Of a stretch of DNA of 64,000 nt, positions 7,960 through 17,535 are shown piece by piece. The notes below the pieces were generated by a model. That model was given only the letters and a program-made list of their open reading frames with translations, did not search any database and was not told the DNA's origin. Both the position numbers and the translations under genes were made by a program. This DNA is from NORP233 sp050186825 (GTDB taxonomy: Bacteria > Planctomycetota > J058), in the NCBI GenBank assembly GCA_050186825.1, contig JBFWYD010000063.1, positions 1-64,000 of the forward strand, given 5' to 3'. Numbering within the stretch: the first letter of the stretch is position 1; every line of letters starts with the position of its first letter.

Positions 7960-9878
7960 AGAACGGCGGGCCCGTCGTCGAGCTGGTCGGGGTCGAGAAG
8001 ACCTACCGCGACTTCTGGGGGCGCCCCCGGATCCGCGCCCTCGAGCCCCTGACCCTCTCGCTGGAGCCGGGCGAGATCCTGGCGCTGCTCGGCCCCAACG
8101 GCGCGGGCAAGTCGACCACGATCAAGCTCATCCTCGGGCTCCTGTTCCCCACCCGCGGGCTGGTGCGCGTGTTCGGCGGCACCCCGCGCGACCCCGCCAA
8201 CCGCGCGCGCCTGGGCTACCTCCCCGAGGAGACGCGGCTCCATCCCTTCCTGACCCCGCGCGAGACCCTCGACTTCTTCGGCCGCCTGCACGGCCTGTCG
8301 CGCCCCGAGCGCCGGCGCCGGACCGAGCAGTCGATCGCGATGGTCGGCCTCGGCCGCAACGCCGACCGCCCGGTGGGCGAGTTCTCCAAGGGAATGAGCC
8401 GCCGCATCGGCCTGGCCGTCGCGCTGACCAACGACCCGGACCTGCTCATCCTCGACGAGCCCACCTCCGGCCTCGACCCGCTGGGCACGCGCGAGATCAA
8501 GGACCTGATCCAGGCCCTCGGCGGCCGCGGCCGGAGCGTGCTCTTGAGCTCGCACCTGCTCGACGACGTCGAGGACGTGGCCGACCGGATCGCGATCCTC
8601 TACGGCGGCAAGCTGCGCCGGGTCGGCACCACCCAGGAGCTCCTGGCCCGCACCGGCCGCCTGCGCTTCGAGGTCGAGGCCGGCGAGCGCGACCCCGCCA
8701 GCGCGGGCGCCGCGGTCGGCGCGGCGTTGGGGACCGGGGAGGTCGCGGTCAGCGTGCCCGCGGACCGGCTGGAGTCCCTCTTCCGCCGCGTGGTCGAGGA
8801 GGCCGAGGCCGGCGGCGTCGCGACCGCGGGCGCCACCCGCGGCGGGCCCCTGGCCGAGTTCCTGGGCGGGGGCGCGGAGGGCGCGCAGGTGGTCGTGGGT
8901 TCGCAGCCCCCGCCTGCAGAGCCGCAGCCCTCGCTTGCGGAGCGAGTCGCGAGTCCGGCCCCGTCGCCTGCAGAGCGAGTCGCGAGTCTCCGCCCTTCGC
9001 CTGCAGAGCGAGTCGCGAATCCGGCCCCTTCGCCTGCAGAGCGAGTCGCGAATCCGGCCCCTTCGCCTGCAGAGCGAGTCGCGAGTGCGGACTCGCGAGG
9101 ATCTGCGGGGGCGTTGGATATCAGCGCAGAGATCGCAGAGTCCGCGGAGATCGCCAGGACTGAGCGGGGGCGCGTCTCCGCAGCGAAGGCGGTTCATTTC
9201 AGCGCAGAGGCGCAGAGGCGCAGAGAGGCAGAGGGCGCCCTGCCAGATCACCACCGCGCCTTGGATTCGGATTCGGATTCGGATTCGGGCACGGGCACGG
9301 GCACGGACTCGGACTCGGACTCGGACTCGGCCTCGGACTCGCAGCCCCGCTCCCGCGCACACGAGGACATCTCCGCGATCTCTGCGATCTCTGCGCTTAA
9401 ATCCAACGCCTCCGCAGCTCCTACCGATCCCGGACTCGCCACCCCCTCCGCTTCCGCCCCCGGCGACCGCCCCTCCAAGGGCCTGGACGACACCGACGTC
9501 CTCCCGCGCCCGGTCCTCCAGGCCGACGCCCTGAGCGCTCTGCTCCACCCGCCGACCCCCACCGAAGCCGAGCCGCCCCCGGCCCTCCCGAGCCTGGCGC
9601 ACGACGCCCTCGAGCGCCTCCGCGCCTCCGACCCCTCGTCCGCGCCCGCGCCCGCCGCGCCGGCCAGGACCTCCGCGCCCTCCCTCGCCGACGACGCGCT
9701 GGCGCGGCTGCTGCGCCCGAGCACCACCCCCCACCCGGCCTCCGCCCCGCTCGAGATCCACCTCGAGGCCGGCGGCGCGCCCGTCCTCCTGCCGCTGCCG
9801 AAGCCCGCCTCGCGCGCGCCCGACCCCAAGGCCGACGCGGCGCTGGCGCGGATCCTCGGCGAGAAGAAGCCGAGGTGA
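7956..9878 (+). CDS. ABC transporter ATP-binding protein with a repeat-derived C-terminal extension
   Basis: 640 residues, against about 240-310 for the family. Residues 1-310 are an ordinary ABC ATPase: Walker A GPNGAGKST (about 45), signature FSKGMSRR in place of LSGGQ (about 142), Walker B LLILDEPTSGLDP (about 163) and the H-loop SSHLL. The last 330 residues are low complexity. They hold five 11-residue repeats (PAERVAS type), an AEIAESAEIA segment, SDSDSD/GTGTGT runs and Pro/Ala/Ser-rich sequence with short LAxDALxRL-like motifs. The middle of this tail is a translated repeat element (9102-9417). The start overlaps the P-ATPase stop and the end overlaps the permease start. It is probably the ATPase of an ABC-2-type exporter with the next genes. 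Confidence 0.9.
   Translation: MKNGGPVVELVGVEKTYRDFWGRPRIRALEPLTLSLEPGEILALLGPNGAGKSTTIKLILGLLFPTRGLVRVFGGTPRDPANRARLGYLPEETRLHPFLTPRETLDFFGRLHGLSRPERRRRTEQSIAMVGLGRNADRPVGEFSKGMSRRIGLAVALTNDPDLLILDEPTSGLDPLGTREIKDLIQALGGRGRSVLLSSHLLDDVEDVADRIAILYGGKLRRVGTTQELLARTGRLRFEVEAGERDPASAGAAVGAALGTGEVAVSVPADRLESLFRRVVEEAEAGGVATAGATRGGPLAEFLGGGAEGAQVVVGSQPPPAEPQPSLAERVASPAPSPAERVASLRPSPAERVANPAPSPAERVANPAPSPAERVASADSRGSAGALDISAEIAESAEIARTERGRVSAAKAVHFSAEAQRRREAEGALPDHHRALDSDSDSDSGTGTGTDSDSDSDSASDSQPRSRAHEDISAISAISALKSNASAAPTDPGLATPSASAPGDRPSKGLDDTDVLPRPVLQADALSALLHPPTPTEAEPPPALPSLAHDALERLRASDPSSAPAPAAPARTSAPSLADDALARLLRPSTTPHPASAPLEIHLEAGGAPVLLPLPKPASRAPDPKADAALARILGEKKPR
8925..9093 (+). repeat. 33-bp tandem repeat, five copies
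   Basis: The core GAGCGAGTCGCGA recurs exactly every 33 bp, at 8940, 8973, 9006, 9039 and 9072, with spacer CCGGCCCCTTCGCCTGCA or variants. It is in frame and encodes the 11-residue PAERVAS repeats of the ABC ATPase tail. Confidence 0.85.
9102..9417. repeat. Composite repeat element with about 54-bp inverted ends, inside the ABC ATPase gene
   Basis: The left end, 9102-9155, contains GGCGTTGGATATCAGCGC then AGAGATCGCAGAG. The right end, 9364-9417, is its near-perfect reverse complement (GGCGTTGGATTTAAGCGC when read on the minus strand). Between them are CGCAGAGG repeats (9200-9235) and a hexamer array of GGATTC, GGGCAC and GGACTC (9262-9350). A related module and hexamer array occur at 56029-56141. 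It looks like a small non-autonomous or amplifying repeat tolerated in a coding tail. Confidence 0.75.
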
Positions 9879-11227
9879 GCGCGGTCCTGGGCGACGGGCT
9901 GCTGGGCGTGGCCCTGCTCAGCGCGCGCAGCGCCGTGCGCTCGTGGCTCGTGCGCTCGGCCGCGATCGCGCTGGTGACGGCTCCGCTCCTGCTCGCGCCG
10001 ACGACCGACGGCGACGGGACGCCCGTGGGGCGGATGCGCGCCTACCTGGCCCTGGCCGGTGGCTGCGCCTCGCTGGTGCTCGCGCTGGTGGCGGTGTTCC
10101 TGCCCGCGCGCCTGGCGCGCGACCTCGGGCGCGGGCAGTTGACCCAGGCGGTGATCGCCCCGGTGCCGCGGCCCGTGCTCGTCGTCGCCTGGTGGCTGGG
10201 CACGAGCGCCGTCCTCGCGGTCCTCGTGGCCCTGGCCTACGCCGCGCTCGGGCTGGGGACGCAGGGCGTCCTGTTCACGCTCAAGAGCGACGCCGAGCGG
10301 GCCGAGGCGCGGGTGGTCCTGGCGGCCCGCGGCGTGGCCGAGGCCGAGCGGCCCGACGAGGACGTGTTCGTGCGCGCCGGGCAGGAGCAGCTCACGAAGC
10401 TCGTGACCGAGGGCAGGCTCCCCGAGGGCGTCGCGCCCGAGGAGGCGCTCCAGCGGCTGATCGAGGCGGCGGAGCTGCGCAGCCGCTCGCTCCCGCGCGG
10501 CGCGCGCCGCGGCTGGAAGGTGCGCGGGCTGAGCGGGGTGCGCCCCGACGGCGGGCCGCTCGCCCTGCGCTTCCGCTTCCAGGCCCGGCGCACCACGCCG
10601 GCGGACCCGGGCAAGGAGGGCGTCCCCCTGCTCCTGCTCGTGGGCGACCGAGAGAAGCAGGGCGTCTACGAGCCGATTCAGCGTCACGAGCTCCCCGTCC
10701 CGGCCGAGGCGGTCGCGGGTCAGGACGAGGTGCTCGTGGGCGTGCAGAACCTGGCCCGCGACGACGTGGTCGTGATCTTCCCGCGCGAGGGGCCGGCCCT
10801 GCTCTACCCCGCGGGCGGGCTGACCCAGAACCTGGTGCGCGCGGCCTGGGTCGAGCTGCTCCGGCTCTGCTTCCTGGTCGCGGTGGGCGTAGCCGCGGCG
10901 GCCGTGCTCGACGCCAAGCTGGCCTCGCTCTGCGTGCTGTTCGTGCTCGCCCTCGGCTACGGGCAGGGCTTCCTCCAGGACTCGCTCAAGCCGGGCCTGT
11001 TCGGGCCGCTCGACGCGCCGGTGCTCGCGCTCCTGCGCGCCGTGCTGTGGGTGCTCCCGGACCTCGGGCGCGCCGAGCTCTCGGCGCTGCTGGCAGGCGG
11101 CGAGCTCGTCTCGGACGACCTGCTCGCGGCCGGCTTCCTGGACGTGCTCGTGCGCGGCGGGATCGTGCTCGGCCTGGGCGCGTTCCTGTTCCAGGGGCGC
11201 GAGCTGGGGGTGGGCCGTGAGCGCTGA
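9875..11227 (+). CDS. ABC-2-type permease-like membrane protein
   Basis: A 450-residue protein starting at GTG 9875, overlapping the ATPase stop. Hydrophobic segments lie near residues 28-45, 57-80, 105-130, 325-345, 350-370 and 425-445. A large soluble loop (about 135-320) sits between helix groups, with the layout of an ABC-2 permease carrying an extracytoplasmic loop. Coupling to an ABC ATPase on one side and a TPR-like membrane protein plus a second permease on the other supports an exporter complex. The substrate is unknown. Confidence 0.75.
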   Translation: MSAVLGDGLLGVALLSARSAVRSWLVRSAAIALVTAPLLLAPTTDGDGTPVGRMRAYLALAGGCASLVLALVAVFLPARLARDLGRGQLTQAVIAPVPRPVLVVAWWLGTSAVLAVLVALAYAALGLGTQGVLFTLKSDAERAEARVVLAARGVAEAERPDEDVFVRAGQEQLTKLVTEGRLPEGVAPEEALQRLIEAAELRSRSLPRGARRGWKVRGLSGVRPDGGPLALRFRFQARRTTPADPGKEGVPLLLLVGDREKQGVYEPIQRHELPVPAEAVAGQDEVLVGVQNLARDDVVVIFPREGPALLYPAGGLTQNLVRAAWVELLRLCFLVAVGVAAAAVLDAKLASLCVLFVLALGYGQGFLQDSLKPGLFGPLDAPVLALLRAVLWVLPDLGRAELSALLAGGELVSDDLLAAGFLDVLVRGGIVLGLGAFLFQGRELGVGRER

Positions 11228-12962
11228 GCCGCGGCGCCGCGGCCCCCTGGGCGGAGGCCCCCTGAACGGCGGCGCTGGTCCGCGCGGGCTGGGCGGGATC
11301 GTGGTCGCGGCCCTGGCCTTCGCGGGGCTGGTCGCCCTGCGCCCGCGCCTTCAAGAGCGCCAGCAGGCCGCGGGGCTCGTGATCGAGGGCGCGGACACGG
11401 CGGGCATGTCGGCGGACATCGCGGTGCCCACCCTCGCGCTCGGGGCCTTCCGCGGGCTGGTGGTCGACTACCTGTGGATGCGCTCGCTCGCGCTGCGCGA
11501 GCAGGGGCGCACCTACGAGGCCTGGACCCTGGCCGAGCAGATCGGGCGCCTCCAGCCGCGCCTGCCCGCGGTGTGGGGCTGGCTCGGCAGCCACCTGGCC
11601 TACGACCTCCCGCCCACCGAGGACCAGCCGCAGCGGCGCTGGCAGTGGATCCAGAACGGGGTCGCGCTCCTGCGCGACCAGGGGCTGCGCTACAACCCCG
11701 ACGCGTCCGAGCTCTACGTGACGATCTCGCGCATCTACCAGGACCGCGTCAACGCGACCTTCGACGAGTTCCACAGCGCCTACAAGACCTACTACATCGA
11801 GGGCGCCCTGCGGGCCGGGGTGCAGCGCTTCTCGCTCGAGGAGCTGGCCACCGCGCCCTCCTGGCAGGCGCTGCTCCACGACGACCCCGAGGCGCGCCAC
11901 GTCCTGAAGAAGATGGAGGAGATGCGCGGCGGCCAGGAGATCTTCCCCGAGGTCCTGACCACGGCGCTCCAGAGCCTCAACCCCGAGGCCCCGCAGACGC
12001 AGCGGCTGGTGGGCTACCTGTCCCAGCCGGCCGGGCAGCGGCTGCTGCGCAGCGCGGTGGCCCAGGCGGTGACCACGCTGTTCGGGCTCCAGCCCGAGGC
12101 CATGCTCCGCGTGGACCGCGAGTGGGGCCCGCTCGACTGGCAGAGCTCCTTCAGCGCGGCGGTCTACTGGGCCGCGCTCGGGGTCGAGGCCGCGCAGCGT
12201 AGCCACGACCTGCGCGGCGAGATCCGCGCCCGCCGCGCCGCCGTGCTCGCGCTCAAGGCCGCCCTGCGCCAGGGGCGCGTGCGCGTGACCGAGGCCGGGC
12301 TGGTGCGCTCTCCCAACCTCGAGCTGATCCCGCGCCTGGACCGGATCTACGCCGAGGGGGTCAAGAAGGCGCAGGACGAGATGCAGACCCTCGCGCGCCA
12401 GGACGACTTCGACCCCAAGGAGCTCGAGGCGGCCTCGGGCTTCAAGACCAACCAGGAGTTCGCGCGCCAGGACTTCCTGGTCGAGGCCGTGATCCTGCTC
12501 TCCGAGTTCGGGCGCGACGTCGAGGGGCGGGCCCTGCTCCAGAAGGCGCACGACCTCTACCCGGACGAGCCCGCGCTCCAGGTCCCCTACCAGGACTTCC
12601 TGATCCAGGTCGTGGTCGACAAGGTCACCGACGCGGGCGCCATGGACACGCCGGACTCGGTCAGCCAGGGCCTGCTCGGGCTCTGGCAGCGCGCCTTCCA
12701 GTTCCTGGCCCTGGGCGAGGACGCGCGCTACCGCACCTACGAGCGCCTGGCCCTGGCTCGGCAGCAGCGCTGGGAGGCCTACCTGCGCCGGGAGGCCCAG
12801 GAGGACCCGAGCGCGCTCAAGCGGCTGCGCGTCCCCTACGCGGAGCTCCAGCGCCGCGCGCTCGAGCAGGCCGCGCGCGCCCTGCCGCCCGGCTTCCGCG
12901 CGCGCCTCGCCCAGCGCTCGGGGGTCCCCCTCGACCAGCTGCTGGGGGGGCAGCGCCGATGA
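11217..12962 (+). CDS. Membrane-anchored TPR-like protein of the ABC operon
   Basis: 581 residues from GTG 11217, overlapping the previous gene by 11 nt and the next by 4. One N-terminal hydrophobic segment (about residues 25-42, GGIVVAALAFAGLVAL) anchors a long alpha-helical soluble region. Repeated helical pairs such as EQGRTYEAWTLAEQIGRLQP and EGRALLQKAHDLYPDEPALQ resemble TPR units. There are no catalytic motifs. Its position between two permease genes suggests it scaffolds or regulates the transporter from one side of the membrane. Confidence 0.75.
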   Translation: MSAEPRRRGPLGGGPLNGGAGPRGLGGIVVAALAFAGLVALRPRLQERQQAAGLVIEGADTAGMSADIAVPTLALGAFRGLVVDYLWMRSLALREQGRTYEAWTLAEQIGRLQPRLPAVWGWLGSHLAYDLPPTEDQPQRRWQWIQNGVALLRDQGLRYNPDASELYVTISRIYQDRVNATFDEFHSAYKTYYIEGALRAGVQRFSLEELATAPSWQALLHDDPEARHVLKKMEEMRGGQEIFPEVLTTALQSLNPEAPQTQRLVGYLSQPAGQRLLRSAVAQAVTTLFGLQPEAMLRVDREWGPLDWQSSFSAAVYWAALGVEAAQRSHDLRGEIRARRAAVLALKAALRQGRVRVTEAGLVRSPNLELIPRLDRIYAEGVKKAQDEMQTLARQDDFDPKELEAASGFKTNQEFARQDFLVEAVILLSEFGRDVEGRALLQKAHDLYPDEPALQVPYQDFLIQVVVDKVTDAGAMDTPDSVSQGLLGLWQRAFQFLALGEDARYRTYERLALARQQRWEAYLRREAQEDPSALKRLRVPYAELQRRALEQAARALPPGFRARLAQRSGVPLDQLLGGQRR

Positions 12963-13921
12963 GCGCGGGTCGTCCTCCCCTCGCGCGCGCGCTGGTGGGC
13001 CTGGCCTGGACCCACTACCGCGAGCTCGTGCGCCAGCCCGTGTTCGGGGTGGTGCTCGCGCTGGGCCTGGCGATGGTCGCGGCCTCGCCCGCGCTCGCCG
13101 TGTTCTCGCTCGGCCACGCCGACGCGCTCGTGCTCGACCTCGGCGCCTCGGCCCTCCTCTTCTTCTGCGTGTTCCTGGCCGGCGCGGCGGTCGCGGCCGG
13201 CAGCGCCGAGCGGCTGACCGACGGCACGACCTCGCTCCTGCTCACCCAACCCATAGGCGCCGGCACCCTGCTCGGCGGCGCCCTGCTCGGGGCCGCGCTC
13301 GCGCTCGGGCAGGCCGCGCTCCTGCTCGCGGTGGCCCTGGCCTGGGCGGTGCGCCACGGCCCCGACACCTGGCACGCGGGGGTGCTGCTCGGCGCGGGCG
13401 CGGCCGCGCTCGGCGCCCTGGGCTGGGGGCTCCGCGCCAGCCTGCGCGACCGCTCCTTCCAGGAGGCCACGATCCAGGCCGCGACCCTGCTGTTCCCGCT
13501 CTGCTTCCTGCTCGGCCAGGCGATCGGCCGCCGCGGCGCGCTGGGCGGCTTCGAGGCCCCGCCGCACCTCGTGCTCGAGGCGGCCGCGCTCGGGGTGCAG
13601 GCCGCGCTCGCGTTCACGGCCCTGGGCCTGGCGCTCGCGACCCGCCTCGGCCCGGGGGCGAGCGCCGCGCTGACCATCGCCTGCTTCGTGCTCTCGAGCC
13701 TCGTCCGCGGCCCGCTCGCCAGCGCGCTCGGGCCCGCGGCCGGGCTCACGCACCTGCTCCCGGACCTCCAGCTCTACTGGATCGGGGACGCGGGCTACAC
13801 CGAGAAGCCCGTGCCCGCGGAGTACCTCGCCCAGGTCGCGCTCTACACGGGTCTCTACGTCGCGGTGTGGCTCGGGCTCGCGACCACCTCCCTGGCCCGG
13901 CGGGAGCTCGGCCGCGGCTGA
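12959..13921 (+). CDS. ABC-2-type permease
   Basis: 320 residues with six or more hydrophobic segments and almost no soluble domain. The N-terminal motif HYRELVRQPVFGVVLALGLA is typical of ABC-2 permeases (a cytoplasmic amphipathic segment, then the first helix). Helices follow at about 55-80, 88-125, 135-160, 172-190, 205-235, 240-260 and 295-312. The ATG overlaps the previous stop (ATGA). It closes the five-gene transport operon; the kinase gene begins 15 bp later from its own apparent promoter. Confidence 0.85.
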   Translation: MSAGRPPLARALVGLAWTHYRELVRQPVFGVVLALGLAMVAASPALAVFSLGHADALVLDLGASALLFFCVFLAGAAVAAGSAERLTDGTTSLLLTQPIGAGTLLGGALLGAALALGQAALLLAVALAWAVRHGPDTWHAGVLLGAGAAALGALGWGLRASLRDRSFQEATIQAATLLFPLCFLLGQAIGRRGALGGFEAPPHLVLEAAALGVQAALAFTALGLALATRLGPGASAALTIACFVLSSLVRGPLASALGPAAGLTHLLPDLQLYWIGDAGYTEKPVPAEYLAQVALYTGLYVAVWLGLATTSLARRELGRG

Positions 13922-13924
13922 ACG

Positions 13925-13930
13925 TAGAGT
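13925..13930 (+). promoter_or_regulatory. -10 box (TAGAGT), leaderless promoter of the kinase gene
   Basis: TAGAGT ends 6 nt before the GTG at 13937, so transcription would begin at the start codon. The gene has no ribosome site. No clear -35. Confidence 0.45.
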
Positions 13931-13936
13931 GGCCGG

Positions 13937-16117
13937 GTGCGGATCGGCGACTACGAGGTCCTGGACGAGCTGGCGCGCGGCGGAATGGGCGCGGTCTACC
14001 GCGCCCGGCGCCTGACCGGCGGCGGCGAGGTCGCGATCAAGCTGCTCCTCGCCGGCGGCGAGGGCCCGGCGCGCAAGCGCTTCCAGCGCGAGGCCGAGGC
14101 GCTGGCCCAGCTCCAGCACCCAGGGATCGTCCCCGTCCACGACCTGGGCGAGCACGAGGGGCGCGCGTATCTGGTGTTGGGCCTGGTCGAGGGCGAGTCC
14201 CTCGAGCAGCGCCTCGCGCGCGAGGGCGCGCTGCCGGTGTGGGAGGCCGTGGAGCTGGTGCGAGACGTGGCGCTCGCGCTCGAGCACGCGCACCAGCGCG
14301 GCCTCCTGCATCGCGATGTCAAGCCGGGCAACGTGCTCCTGGACCGCGTGGCGGGCCGCCCGCTCCTGACGGGTCTTCCGCCGCTCGCTTCGCTCGCGTG
14401 TCATCAGCTAAATCGGTTCGCCTCCGCTCCGGCTCGCAGACTCGCCTCCGCTCCGGCTCCCGATTTCGGCCTGGTCAAGGACCTCGACCCCGCCCTCAGC
14501 CAGAGCCGGCTGAGCGTCGAGGGGCGCTACCTGGGGACCCCGGGCTACTGGGCCCCCGAGCAGGCGCGCGGCCAGCTCGCGCGCCTCGGCCCCTGGACCG
14601 ACGTCTACGGGCTCGGCGCCCTGCTCTACGCGCTGCTGGTGGGGGAGCCGCCCCACGTGGCGGACGGGATCGTGGGCTACCTGGATGCGCTCGACCGACC
14701 CGTGATCCCGCCCTCGCAGCGGCGCCCCGGGCTGGACCCCGGCCTCGACGCGATCTGCCTGCGTTGCCTCGCCCACGAGCCCGAGCAGCGCTACCCGAGC
14801 GCAGGCGAGCTGGCGCGGGCGCTCGATGCCTGGCTCGAGCGCGGCGGGCCGGGCCGCTGGCGGCGCTGGGCGGCGGCCGCGCTGCTGCTCGCGGCGCTGG
14901 CGGGGGGGGCGGGGACGCTGGCCTGGCGCCGCGCGCGCTGGAACGCCTACCGCGCCCGGCTCGGGGACCTCCTCGAGTACGACCCGCCCCCGACCGCGGC
15001 CGGCCTGGCCGAGGCGCGGGCGCGGCTGGAGGCGGCGCGCGCCCTGGCCGACGGGGACGGGCTCGTGGACGGGCCGCTCCGCGTGCGTGAGCACGAGCTC
15101 GCCACCTGGGAGGAGCTCCTCGCGGCCGGCGCCGTGGAGGACCTGAACCTCCGCGCGCTCCGCCTGCGCAGCCTGCGGCGCGCGGCCGGCGGCGGCCTCG
15201 ACGGGGCGCAGAGCGCGGCCCTGGACGAGGCGGTCGTGGGCGCGCTGGTGCGGCTGGGGCTGGACGGCCCGCGCTCCTGCCTGGACGTGCCCGGGCTCGA
15301 GGCGAGCCGCGGGGCGCTGCGCGCGGTCGAGGCCCTGCACGACGCGCTCGACCCGCAGGGACCGGCCAGCGCGCGCCGGCTCGCGGCGCGCTCCCTGGTG
15401 CGCGCGCGGGTCGACCTGCTCGTGGCCCGCTCGCGCGGGGCGACGGAGCGCTTCGACCCGCTCCTGGGCGAGCTCGAGGCCCTGCTCGCGAACCTGCCCG
15501 CGAGCTGCGCGGACCTGGCCCCCTTCGTGCGCCTCGAGCTCGGGCTGATGCACGCCCGCGGCGCGCGCTTCGCCCGCTCGCTCCAGGTCCTGGTCCCCCT
15601 GGCCGCCGCGCCCGGCCCCGAGGGGCGGGTCGCCGCCGCGGAGGCGATCACGATCGGCGCCTGCTGCGCCAACCAGGTGGACGTGGGAGCCCTGATCCGC
15701 CGGGTCCTCGGCGAGCAGACCGACGACCTCTGGCGGCAGATGGCGCGCCAGCGCCAGGGGATCCGCGCCCGCGACCAGCGCCTGCAGCAGGACGCCGAGC
15801 GCCAGCTGATCGAGCGCTACCGCGAGACCTGGGCCGGCCCCCTGAACGAGGGGGACCGGCTGCTCGCCCAGCGCAAGGTCGAGGCTGCCCTGGCCGCCTA
15901 CGCCCGGGCGGAGCGCAGCTCGCCCCGCGACGCGCGGATCTGGTTCTGGCGGGCGGCGAGCCTGGCCTCGGCCAAGCGCTTCGCTGGGCTGGGGGTGTTC
16001 CCACAGCCCGCGCTGGCCCGGCTCGAGGACCAGCTCGAGCGGGACCGGGACGCCCTCCAGGAGGCGGGCCCCCCAGGCGGTCCCCGGCCCGCGCCCGACT
16101 GGAACAACGTGCGCTGA
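13937..16117 (+). CDS. Transmembrane Ser/Thr protein kinase with an insertion before DFG
   Basis: 726 residues. It has the glycine loop ELARGGMGAVYRA, VAIK, catalytic loop HRDVKPGN, DFGLVKD, GTPGYWAPEQ and DVYGLGALLYALL. Between NVLLDRVAGRPLLT and DFG lie 30 foreign residues (about 145-174, LPPLASLACHQLN, then RLASAPAP). Removing them restores a normal kinase exactly. One membrane helix (about 308-328) is followed by a 400-residue helical extracytoplasmic region with a TPR-like C-terminal part (AALAAYARAERSSPRDARIW). The insertion sits just ahead of the magnesium-binding Asp, so activity could be changed but is not obviously lost. Confidence 0.9.
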   Translation: MRIGDYEVLDELARGGMGAVYRARRLTGGGEVAIKLLLAGGEGPARKRFQREAEALAQLQHPGIVPVHDLGEHEGRAYLVLGLVEGESLEQRLAREGALPVWEAVELVRDVALALEHAHQRGLLHRDVKPGNVLLDRVAGRPLLTGLPPLASLACHQLNRFASAPARRLASAPAPDFGLVKDLDPALSQSRLSVEGRYLGTPGYWAPEQARGQLARLGPWTDVYGLGALLYALLVGEPPHVADGIVGYLDALDRPVIPPSQRRPGLDPGLDAICLRCLAHEPEQRYPSAGELARALDAWLERGGPGRWRRWAAAALLLAALAGGAGTLAWRRARWNAYRARLGDLLEYDPPPTAAGLAEARARLEAARALADGDGLVDGPLRVREHELATWEELLAAGAVEDLNLRALRLRSLRRAAGGGLDGAQSAALDEAVVGALVRLGLDGPRSCLDVPGLEASRGALRAVEALHDALDPQGPASARRLAARSLVRARVDLLVARSRGATERFDPLLGELEALLANLPASCADLAPFVRLELGLMHARGARFARSLQVLVPLAAAPGPEGRVAAAEAITIGACCANQVDVGALIRRVLGEQTDDLWRQMARQRQGIRARDQRLQQDAERQLIERYRETWAGPLNEGDRLLAQRKVEAALAAYARAERSSPRDARIWFWRAASLASAKRFAGLGVFPQPALARLEDQLERDRDALQEAGPPGGPRPAPDWNNVR
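14371..14460 (+). repeat. Exact 90-bp insertion inside the kinase gene
   Basis: Joining base 14370 directly to 14461 gives CTGACCGATTTCGGC (L-T-D-F-G), a perfect kinase junction. The inserted 90 bp keep the frame. They contain CGCTCGCTTCGCTCG and a 24-bp direct duplication (TCGCCTCCGCTCCGGCTC at 14418 and 14442). Confidence 0.8.
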
Positions 16118-16138
16118 CCGCGGGCGTCGCGCCGCGCG

Positions 16139-16144
16139 TAACAT
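16139..16144 (+). promoter_or_regulatory. Candidate -10 (TAACAT) for the NtrC-type regulator
   Basis: TAACAT lies 20 nt before the GTG at 16165; the short leader carries the ribosome site AGGAGAGG. Confidence 0.35.
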
Positions 16145-16164
16145 GCCGGCCGCAGGAGAGGCGC

Positions 16165-17532
<1,368 letters not shown>

Positions 17533-17535
17533 GCC

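Noticed and set aside
6037..13921. A dedicated metal-export operon linking the P-ATPase and ABC transporter functionally
   Set aside because: Gene overlap shows co-translation, but nothing in the ABC proteins indicates a metal substrate.
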